Part shown: positions 57,597-64,000 of the stretch, piece by piece
How the letters are laid out: each line of letters starts with the position of its first letter
How positions within the stretch are numbered: position 1 is the stretch's first letter
The notes under the pieces: model-generated
Database searches by the model: none
What the model was told of the DNA's origin: nothing
The model's input: the letters and a program-made list of their open reading frames with translations, nothing else
Program-made: the position numbers and the translations under genes
NCBI RefSeq assembly: GCF_010548375.1
Contig: NZ_JAAGLY010000025.1
Span: forward strand, 55,009 to 119,008
Direction: 5' to 3'
From: Streptomyces sp. SID13726
GTDB taxonomy: Bacteria; Actinomycetota; Actinomycetes; Streptomycetales; Streptomycetaceae
DNA length: 64,000 nucleotides

Positions 57597-59674
57597 GCGA
57601 CATGATCACCGCGGACCTGGTCGATCTCGACCTGTCCGCCGACACCAAGGAAGCGGCGGCACGTGCCCTCGCCGAGCGCATGGTGGCCCTGGGCCGGGTG
57701 ACCGACCTGGAGGGCTTCCTCGCCGATGTGGCCGCCCGCGAGGCCCAGATGCCGACCGGACTCGACGGCGGCATCGGCATCCCGCACTGCCGCAGCGAGC
57801 ACGTCACCGAGCCGACCCTCGCCTTCGGCCGCAGCGCCGAGGGCATCGACTTCGGCGCGCCGGACGGCCCGGCCGACCTGATCTTCCTGATCGCCGCACC
57901 GGCGGGGGCGGACGACGCCCACCTGACGATCCTGTCCTCGCTCGCCCGGCAACTGATGAACTCCGAGTTCACGGACGCGCTGCGGTCGGCCGGGGACGCG
58001 GCGGGCGCCGCCGCCCTGATCCGCGGCGACCAGGCGCCCAGGGCCGGGACCGCCTCCGAAGACTCCGTTGCGGCACCCACGGCCGGGACCGCCTCCGAAG
58101 ACTCCGTTGCGGCATCGGCGGCGGCCTCCGCCGATGCCGCAACGGCCGACACCACTCCTCAGACCCCGGACGAGCCGGCCGCCCCCTTCCGGATCGTCGC
58201 CGTCACCTCCTGCCCCACCGGCATCGCCCACACCTACATGGCGGCCGAATCGCTGGAGAACGCGGGCCGTGAGGCCGGGGTCGAACTCGTCGTCGAGACG
58301 CAGGGCTCGGCCGGATTCGAGCGGCTCGACCCGGCCGTCATCGCGGCCGCGGACGGCGTGATCTTCGCCCACGACGTCCCCGTACGCGACAAGGACCGCT
58401 TCGCCGGGAAGCCGACTGTCGACGTCGGTGTGAAGGCGGGCATCAACCGCCCGGCCGAACTCATCACCGAGGTGCGCGGGAAGGCCGCGCGCGGTGAGGT
58501 GACGGCGGGCGCCACCGGGGGCGCAACGCCGGTCGAGCGGGCCGGTGACCCCGGTGACGGCTACGGCACCAAGCTCCGCAAGTGGCTGATGACCGGCGTG
58601 AGTTACATGGTCCCGTTCGTCGCGGCGGGCGGTCTGCTGATCGCCCTCGGGTTCGCGATCGGCGGCTACCAGATCAACGGCGCCAAGTCGGTCTCCGAGC
58701 ACTTCGACTGGGGCCAGGTCGACAGCTGGGGCGCGCTGCTCTTCCAGATCGGCGGGGTCGCCTTCGGCTTCCTGATCCCCGTCCTCGCCGGATACATCGC
58801 CTTCGGCATGGCCGACCGGCCAGGGCTCGTGCCCGGCTTCGTCGGCGGCATGATCTCGGTCAACATCAACGCCGGCTTCCTCGGCGGCCTGGTCGCCGAT
58901 CTGCTGGCCGGTGGCGTGGTCCTCGCCATCCAGCGGGTGAGGATCCCGCCGGTGCTGCGCGGCATCATGCCGGTGGTGGTGATCCCGCTGATCTCCTCGA
59001 TCGTCGTCGGCTTCCTGATGTTCATCGTGATCGGCAAGCCGATCGCCGAGGCCCAGAAGGGCATGACGGACTGGCTCAACAGCCTCTCCGGCACCAACGC
59101 CGTCCTGCTCGGCATCCTCCTCGGCCTGATGATGTGCTTCGACCTCGGCGGCCCGGTCAACAAGGTCGCCTACGCCTTCGCCACCGCCGGGATCGCCGTA
59201 CAGGACCCGAGCGACTCCGCGATGAAGGTCATGGCCGCCGTGATGGCCGCGGGCATGGTGCCCCCGCTGGGCATGGCGCTCGCGACCACCGTCCGCAAGA
59301 AGCTGTTCACCCCGGCCGAGCGCGAGAACGGCAAGGCGGCCTGGGTGCTCGGTGCCTCCTTCATCTCCGAGGGCGCGATCCCGTTCGCCGCGGCCGACCC
59401 GCTGCGCGTCATCCCCTCCTCCATGGTGGGCGGCGCGGTCACCGGCGGCCTGACCATGGCCTTCGGCTCCACCCTGCGCGCCCCGCACGGCGGCATCTGG
59501 GTCACCTTCCTGATCGGCAAGCCGTTCCTGTACCTGCTCGCCATCGCCATCGGTACGGCGATCACGGCCGGCCTGGTCATCGTCCTGAAGGGCATGCGGG
59601 GGACGTCCCCGGCGGCCGGGACCCCCGCGGCACCCGTCACCGAGACGGAGGCGAAGCAGCCGGTCGCCGCGTAA
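57593..59674 (+). CDS. fruA: PTS fructose transporter IIABC, FruA
   Basis: A 693-residue fused permease that imports fructose and phosphorylates it to fructose-1-phosphate. IIA domain (about 1-145) with active His65 in GIGIPHCRSEH. A linker follows that contains a 13-residue duplication (AGTASEDSVAA twice). IIB domain (about 200-300) with phospho-Cys207 in VTSCPTGIAHTYMAAE. IIC membrane domain from about 325 (WLMTGVSYMVPFVAAGGLLIALGFAIGG through GAIPFAAADPLRVIPSSM). AAGGAG lies seven bases before the ATG. Completes the pathway with FruK; a strong terminator follows. Confidence 0.96.
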   Translation: MSDMITADLVDLDLSADTKEAAARALAERMVALGRVTDLEGFLADVAAREAQMPTGLDGGIGIPHCRSEHVTEPTLAFGRSAEGIDFGAPDGPADLIFLIAAPAGADDAHLTILSSLARQLMNSEFTDALRSAGDAAGAAALIRGDQAPRAGTASEDSVAAPTAGTASEDSVAASAAASADAATADTTPQTPDEPAAPFRIVAVTSCPTGIAHTYMAAESLENAGREAGVELVVETQGSAGFERLDPAVIAAADGVIFAHDVPVRDKDRFAGKPTVDVGVKAGINRPAELITEVRGKAARGEVTAGATGGATPVERAGDPGDGYGTKLRKWLMTGVSYMVPFVAAGGLLIALGFAIGGYQINGAKSVSEHFDWGQVDSWGALLFQIGGVAFGFLIPVLAGYIAFGMADRPGLVPGFVGGMISVNINAGFLGGLVADLLAGGVVLAIQRVRIPPVLRGIMPVVVIPLISSIVVGFLMFIVIGKPIAEAQKGMTDWLNSLSGTNAVLLGILLGLMMCFDLGGPVNKVAYAFATAGIAVQDPSDSAMKVMAAVMAAGMVPPLGMALATTVRKKLFTPAERENGKAAWVLGASFISEGAIPFAAADPLRVIPSSMVGGAVTGGLTMAFGSTLRAPHGGIWVTFLIGKPFLYLLAIAIGTAITAGLVIVLKGMRGTSPAAGTPAAPVTETEAKQPVAA
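58042..58145 (+). repeat. 39-bp tandem repeat and 18-bp hairpin inside fruA
   Basis: In the IIA-IIB linker a 39-bp unit beginning GGCCGGGACCGCCTCC repeats at 58042 and 58081, identical over 34 bases. The second unit runs into a perfect inverted repeat: CCGTTGCGGCATCGGCGG (58104-58121) pairs with 58128-58145 across six bases. Confidence 0.95.
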
Positions 59675-59727
59675 CCCCTGTCCCTTTGGGGCTGCTGTGA
59701 GTTGTTCACGGCACCTGCGAGATACGT

Positions 59728-59757
59728 CACGGTCCGGGACCAAAGTCCCGGACCGTG
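59728..59757. terminator. terminator of fructose operon
   Basis: CACGGTCCGGGAC and GTCCCGGACCGTG form a perfect 13-bp stem with a CAAA loop, 53 bases after fruA. Confidence 0.88.
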
Positions 59758-59773
59758 GTGTCTACTGGAGCGC

Positions 59774-60028
59774 ATGCCTGAGCACGTCTCCGTCTACCAG
59801 TTGCTTGGTATGACCCTTCTCGTCCTGGTGGCCGTCGCCTGGGCTCTGGGCCTCGCCTACATGCTGCGCCGCGGCCGCCACGAGGCCGCCCTGTGGCGCG
59901 TCGCCCACGGCCTGCCCGCCCTGCCCCACCAGCGCCAGGCCGCTCCCGGCCACGAGTCCGTCGAACTGACGGCGGCGGAGGAGCACGCCTTCGCGGGTCT
60001 GGTACGACAACTCGGCAGCGGCCGCTGA
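59774..60028 (+). CDS. small single-helix membrane protein, unknown
   Basis: An 84-residue protein that I do not recognise. One membrane helix (LLGMTLLVLVAVAWALGLAYML, about 9-30) is followed by a charged cytoplasmic tail with AALWRVAHGLPALPHQ and a helical end (TAAEEHAFAGLVRQLGSG). The ATG at 59774 has GGAG just upstream; the frame back to 59702 crosses the fruA terminator and is rejected. Normal Streptomyces codon usage supports it being real. Confidence 0.65.
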   Translation: MPEHVSVYQLLGMTLLVLVAVAWALGLAYMLRRGRHEAALWRVAHGLPALPHQRQAAPGHESVELTAAEEHAFAGLVRQLGSGR

Positions 60029-60105
60029 ACGGGGCCGTCGGCCCACCCCGGCCTCAGGGCCCGCCCGGCCTCAGGGTCCGCCCTGGTTTCAGGGTCCGCC
60101 CGGCC

Positions 60106-60852
60106 TCAGAAGACCTGAGCCGCGCGCCGCTCCATCGCGTCCCTGGCCGCGTCCTCGGTGACGTACACCTCGCACATGTGCCGCCCGTCGGGCGTCGCCG
60201 TGTGCTCGACCTCCCACAGGGAGATCTCCGCGCCGTCGCGCAGCAGGAACGCGTGCTCGTACAGCGAGAAGCCCAGTCCGGCGCGCCCCGCCCGGCACGG
60301 GCGCCCGAAGGCCTGGGTGATCTGGTGCGCGAACGCGTCGGTCAGCAGTGCCGCCGTCTCCACATCCGGCCGGTCCGGGTTCTCCGCGCGGCGCAGCAGA
60401 CGGCGGGCGTGATCCGCCGAGTCGTCCGGGGCGTAGGCGTGCCGCGGCGGGTGGACGGGGGCCAGCTGCACGACGACCGGCAGCTCGAAATCCGGTGCCT
60501 CCGGGGGTAACGGCAGCCGCGCGGTCGCCGCCCGCAGCTCCTCCTCGTCGACGTACACCTCGTGCTGCGGGACGCTGTCCCGGGCGGTGTTGTGGACGAG
60601 CTCCCACAGGGTGAGCGCCGAGCCGTCGTGGAGCAGCCAGGTGTGCCGGTACGTCTCGCGGTGCAGGCCCGCGCTGTGGTGCGCGGAGTGCAGCGAACTG
60701 TCGTGCGCCAGCGCGCAGTCCAGCCGCCGTATCGTCTCGTCGGGCAACTCGAAGGAGTTCAGGGCACGACCGAGGAGTCGCGCGAGGTGCTCTTCCGGAG
60801 ACTCGGGCGACTCGGGTTGTTCGTACGCTGCCGTCTCGTACGGAACGCTCAA
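60106..60852 (-). CDS. DUF6227-like protein, unknown function
   Basis: A 248-residue cytosolic protein, probably DUF6227. It contains an internal duplication: YRHTWLLHDGSALTLWELVHN with HEVYVDEEELRAA (about 67-110) and YEHAFLLRDGAEISLWEVEHT with CEVYVTEDAARDA (about 200-245). Each repeat predicts three beta strands with a Trp-Glu pair. A short acidic N-terminus precedes it. The start is TTG at 60852, with GGGAGA four bases upstream. It is convergent with the small membrane protein gene. Function unknown. Confidence 0.75.
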   Translation of the reverse strand: MSVPYETAAYEQPESPESPEEHLARLLGRALNSFELPDETIRRLDCALAHDSSLHSAHHSAGLHRETYRHTWLLHDGSALTLWELVHNTARDSVPQHEVYVDEEELRAATARLPLPPEAPDFELPVVVQLAPVHPPRHAYAPDDSADHARRLLRRAENPDRPDVETAALLTDAFAHQITQAFGRPCRAGRAGLGFSLYEHAFLLRDGAEISLWEVEHTATPDGRHMCEVYVTEDAARDAMERRAAQVF

Positions 60853-61009
60853 GGTTTCTCCCGGCGTTGCTGCATGTCACCTTGTGGGTGCATACCGTAG
60901 CCCCTCGGTCGGACATCATGTCCGGGAACCGAGAAAACGTACGCCCGGGAAACGCCCGGGCCGCGCAGGAAGTTCCCACGCGGCCCGATGATCCGTCAAA
61001 AGTCGCCGG

Positions 61010-62227
61010 TCAGACGGCACTTCCGGCGGTCCACTCGCTCCACGACAGGTTCCAGCCGTTGAGCCCGTTGTCCGCCGCGACCTGCTTGTCGGGGGAGTTC
61101 TTGACGATGACGACGTCCCCGATGAGCGAGTTGTCGAAGAACCACTTGGCCGGAGTGTCCGACTGCCCGCCCTTGACGTCCCGCAGCCCGACGCATCCAT
61201 GGCTGGTGCCGGTGCGCCCGAAGGGCGGATTGCCCTGGTTGTACCAGTAGTTGCCGTGGATGAAGGTCCCCGACTGCGTCAGACGCATGGCGTCCGGAAC
61301 GTCAGGGATGTCGTACGCGTTGGCCAGCGCGACCGTCCGGCTGTCCATGCGGATCTTCTTGTACTTCTCGGAGATCACCATCTGCCCGTTGTAGGTGGTG
61401 AACTCCGGGCTCCCCGTGGAGATCGGCACGCTCTTGAGCGTCTTCCCGTCCCGTACGACCGTCATGGTCTGCGTCTTGGCGTCCACGGTGGACACCTGCG
61501 AGCGCCCGACGGTGAAGCTGACGGTCTTCTCCTGCACGCCGGTGACGCCGTCGGCGCCCTCGATCCCGTCCAGGTCGATCTTCATCGTGACCTTCGAGCC
61601 GGCCTTCCAGTACTGCTCGGGCCGGAAGTCGAGCCGCTGCGAGCCGAACCAGTGCCCGACCACCTGCTGCCCGCTGCTGGAACTGACCGTGATGTGCGAC
61701 TGCACGGCCTTCTTGTCGCTGATCGCCTTGTCGAAGCCGAACGACACCGGCATCCCGACCCCGACGGTCGTCCCGTCGTCCGGGGTGTACGTCCCTATGA
61801 AGCTGTTCGCCTTGGAAACGGTCGTGAAGACGGACTTCGCGGCCACGGACTTGCCGTCCGCGTCCTTCGCCGTCGCGGCTATCTCGTACTTCGTGCCGCG
61901 CTCCAACTGCTCCTTGGGCTTCCAGCTCCCCCCACCGCTGCCCATGGCCCCCGGCACGTCCTGCCCGGTCCCGGCCACGGTCATCTTCACCCCGGTCAGC
62001 GTCCCGTCGCTGACCTTCACACCGGTCGAGTTGATCGACGCCCCCGTCGACCCGTTCTTCGCCGAGATCACGATCGCCGCGCTCGACGTCTTCGTGCCTC
62101 CCTGACTCCCCTTGTCGTCCTTCTTCGCATCCGCCCCACCGCCGCACGCACTGAGAGCGAGGCTGCCGACCATCAGGACGGCACAGGCCCCCAGTACGCG
62201 CCGCGCTGCCATGTCCGGCCTCGTCAC
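61010..62227 (-). CDS. L,D-transpeptidase lipoprotein with Ig-like domains
   Basis: A 405-residue lipoprotein with lipobox LALSAC. Two Ig-like beta domains follow (about 55-240: IVISAKNGSTGASINSTGVKVSDG and IGTYTPDDGTTVGVGMPVSFGFDKAISDKKAV). The YkuD catalytic domain (about 250-380) has the His in GTFIHGNYW and the Cys in GTSHGCVGLRDVKG. It makes 3-3 crosslinks in peptidoglycan or attaches proteins to it. GTG 62227 has GGAG six bases upstream; ATG 62212 is also possible. Same architecture as mycobacterial Ldt enzymes. Confidence 0.93.
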   Translation of the reverse strand: MTRPDMAARRVLGACAVLMVGSLALSACGGGADAKKDDKGSQGGTKTSSAAIVISAKNGSTGASINSTGVKVSDGTLTGVKMTVAGTGQDVPGAMGSGGGSWKPKEQLERGTKYEIAATAKDADGKSVAAKSVFTTVSKANSFIGTYTPDDGTTVGVGMPVSFGFDKAISDKKAVQSHITVSSSSGQQVVGHWFGSQRLDFRPEQYWKAGSKVTMKIDLDGIEGADGVTGVQEKTVSFTVGRSQVSTVDAKTQTMTVVRDGKTLKSVPISTGSPEFTTYNGQMVISEKYKKIRMDSRTVALANAYDIPDVPDAMRLTQSGTFIHGNYWYNQGNPPFGRTGTSHGCVGLRDVKGGQSDTPAKWFFDNSLIGDVVIVKNSPDKQVAADNGLNGWNLSWSEWTAGSAV

Positions 62228-62390
62228 GGGCTACTCCAATTCCATGTCATGCACGTCGTCCGCTCTCCACTCCGTGAGAAAAGAGGGACCCGGTCCCCTG
62301 TCGGGTTCCCGCACAACGAAGCGAATGCCATCACGTGACAGAACCGGGACGGAATACTGGGCTGCGCTTGAACCAGGGGGCCCAATGGGG

Positions 62391-62725
62391 TGCCGGGTTC
62401 GGTTGGATGGCGGCCGCGGGCGAGTGGGGGCTGGCCGCGCAGTTCCCCGCGCCCCTGGGTGGGCCATGTGGACGCTCCTCAAGCCGCCGACGGTGCGCAG
62501 GGGACGGGGTGGGGGGTGTCCGCCCGCAGCGGCCGGCGTCCGTTACAGAGCCCTGTTTCGATGGACCGAGCCGCCGGACCGAGGACGGATACCCCCCACC
62601 CCGGCCCCGACCCCACCACCGGACCGAACGCGCTACACAAGCCCCCACCGGACAGCGACGGGCTGCCGCAGGCATCTCAGGGGCGCGGGGAACTGCGCAA
62701 AACGCCCGCCCCCACCGAACCCGCA
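62391..62725. repeat. dispersed inverted-repeat element, full copy 3 (inverted)
   Basis: Ends GCGCAGTTCCCCGCGCCCCT at 62437-62456 and its complement at 62679-62698, with GGGGTGGGGGGT at 62506-62517 and its complement at 62591-62602 inside. Read on the minus strand it closely follows copy 2, about 11 kb away in the opposite orientation, with a shorter right part. It fills the 521-base gap between the P1 peptidase end and the transpeptidase start; no gene is visible there. Confidence 0.85.
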
Positions 62726-62748
62726 CTCACCCACCCACCCACAGACCG

Positions 62749-63783
62749 TCAGCCCCCGTACAACTCCCCATACGCAGGCCAATCCCCACCCACCCCCGAC
62801 ACAGACTCCGCCGCCCGCACAGCCCGAACAATCGCCCGCGTCACCAGATCCGCCCCCGCCGCAAGAACATCATTGAGCCCCAACGGATGCTCCACACCAA
62901 ACCCCCGACCTCCCTGAACCCCCGTAGCCAGCGCAAACACCGTGTCCCCGTCATTCAGCATGTGCACAGGCCGCACAGCCCGAGCAATCCCATCGTGCGC
63001 CGTCCCCGCAACCTTCTGCGCCTGCGCCTTGGTCAACACCGCATCCGTTGCCACCACAGCCAACGTCGTGTTCAACAACGGCGGCGCACTCCGCCCCACC
63101 GCCTCCGCCAACCGCGCCCGAGCAGCCGCGTGCACCCCCTCCGACGGCACCTCGACCCGCCCCCCGAACACCTCCCCGTACAACACCCCCGACACCGGAT
63201 CCACCACCGCCCCCATCGCGTTGACCACCACCAACGCGGCCACGGTCACCCCGGACGCCAGCACCGCACTGGCCGTCCCCACCCCACCCTTCATGCCCCC
63301 GACAACGGCCCCCGTCCCCACCCCGACACACCCCTCCCGCACCGGCGCCCCGAACGCACTCGCCGCAGCCGCCTCGACAGCCGCCCGCCCGGTCCCCGCG
63401 TCCGGCCGGGCCCGGAAATCCCCGCCCCGCCCCAGATCGAAGACGCACGCGGCAGGCACGACCGGCACGACATGCGAGGGATCCGCCCCCACCCGCACTC
63501 CTCGCCCCTGCTCCTCCAGCCAGGCCATCACCCCGGACGCGGAGTCGAGCCCGTACGCACTGCCCCCGGTCAGCACGATCGCCTCGACCTTCTCCACCAC
63601 GTTGCGAGGATCGAGCGCGTCGGTCTCCTTGGTACCGGGCCCGCCACCCCGCACATCCACCGCGGCGACCGCCCCACCCTCAGGGGCGAGTACGACGGTG
63701 GTACCGGTGAGCCAACCGTCACCGACCCGCGTCGCATGCCCCACACGCACCCCGGCAACATCGGTCAGAGCATCAACTGTCAT
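62749..63783 (-). CDS. P1 family peptidase (DmpA/DapB-like)
   Basis: A 344-residue P1-family protein, Ntn-hydrolase-like aminopeptidases that cut themselves to become active. The start is VDALTDVAGVRVGHATR. IVLTGGSAYGLDSASGVMAWLEEQGRGV and GGMKGGVGTASAVL are typical. The self-cleavage site is likely the Asn-Thr in PPLLNTTLAVVATDA. ATG 63783 lies at the normal family start. Substrate unknown; DmpA releases N-terminal D- or L-alanine. No signal peptide. Confidence 0.9.
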   Translation of the reverse strand: MTVDALTDVAGVRVGHATRVGDGWLTGTTVVLAPEGGAVAAVDVRGGGPGTKETDALDPRNVVEKVEAIVLTGGSAYGLDSASGVMAWLEEQGRGVRVGADPSHVVPVVPAACVFDLGRGGDFRARPDAGTGRAAVEAAAASAFGAPVREGCVGVGTGAVVGGMKGGVGTASAVLASGVTVAALVVVNAMGAVVDPVSGVLYGEVFGGRVEVPSEGVHAAARARLAEAVGRSAPPLLNTTLAVVATDAVLTKAQAQKVAGTAHDGIARAVRPVHMLNDGDTVFALATGVQGGRGFGVEHPLGLNDVLAAGADLVTRAIVRAVRAAESVSGVGGDWPAYGELYGG

Positions 63784-63820
63784 GCCCCCAGTGTGGTCCA
63801 GCAGACATCTCACCCCCACC

Positions 63821-63936
63821 GAACCACCCCCCGCCTCACTCTCCCCGCCGAACCACCACCCGCCTCACTCTCCCCGCCGAACCACCACCCGCCTCACTCT
63901 CCCCGCCCAACCACCACCCCCCTCACCCCCCCCGCC
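63821..63936. repeat. 29-bp tandem repeat, four units
   Basis: Units start at 63821, 63850, 63879 and 63908 and follow GAACCACCACCCGCCTCACT then CTCCCCGCC. Units 2 and 3 are identical; unit 4 has many changes to C. It lies upstream of the P1 peptidase gene. Confidence 0.85.

Positions 63937-64000
<64 letters not shown>

Noticed and set aside
57089..59743. 884-codon minus-strand open frame over fruK and fruA
   Set aside because: Antisense to clear PTS genes; translation is Gly/His/Asp-rich without any domain.
63821..63936. CRISPR-like array of 29-bp repeats
   Set aside because: Repeat length fits but units are contiguous with no spacers, and the end is unreliable sequence.

Overview
The window looks like chromosomal DNA of a Streptomyces species. 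The sequence is very GC-rich with strong third-position G/C bias, GTG and TTG starts are common, and many families are typical of the genus: an HTH/DUF5753 plus DUF397 pair, the sigma factor HrdD, HelR, Asp23/Gls24 clusters, dual-IclR and AfsR-like STAND proteins. The order fruR-fruK-fruA close to hrdD and a PAT-like acetyltransferase resembles, from memory, the S. coelicolor SCO3194-SCO3202 region. I count about 57 protein genes, one tRNA-Arg(CCT), one transposase remnant and no CRISPR array or intact mobile element.

Layout. Positions 1-8200 hold a GPP34 protein, the DUF5753/DUF397 regulator pair, glutathione peroxidase, an ArsR-like/MFS divergent pair, a DUF2235 hydrolase and a peptidoglycan amidase. 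Positions 8328-9709 are a xylanase/acetyl-xylan-esterase operon (xlnB-axeA type) with TTCGAA-rich operators upstream. Positions 9935-13581 look like a rifamycin-response operon: a palindrome resembling the rifamycin-associated element, a GT1 glycosyltransferase (Rgt-like) and the RNA polymerase rescue ATPase HelR. Then come a Uma2 protein, an IS630 remnant, a DMT transporter, tRNA-Arg and a STAND ATPase.

Positions 18147-27580 form an envelope-stress region. An Asp23/DUF2273/DUF6286/BrkB operon, a fasciclin lipoprotein and a membrane molybdopterin oxidoreductase lie on the minus strand. A divergent ECF sigma factor is translationally coupled to two Asp23-domain proteins, the first with an anti-sigma-type zinc finger. 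SigK-RskA closes the region. Three promoters here (sigK, the oxidoreductase gene, the second ECF gene) share the motif CCAATCC-N16-CGGAT, suggesting one sigma regulon.

Positions 27720-34710 encode secreted carbohydrate enzymes (GH27, GH78, CE4). Positions 34829-41800 carry an HTH-STAND-WD40 protein, a two-component pair and a methyltransferase. Positions 41863-49479 hold regulators with their targets: dual IclR, M6 protease, TetR/MFS, MarR/DODA, PAT-like GNAT. hrdD follows with a SigR-type promoter, then TetR, WYL/MFS, an EAD2-like TIR protein, the fructose PTS operon, a DUF6227 protein, an L,D-transpeptidase and a P1 peptidase.

Three copies of an intergenic repeat bounded by inverted GCGCAGTTCCCCGCG-type ends occur at 2906-3043, 51640-52000 and 62391-62725. 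The last 200 bases decay from a 29-bp tandem repeat into poly-C, which looks like a contig end or sequence error.
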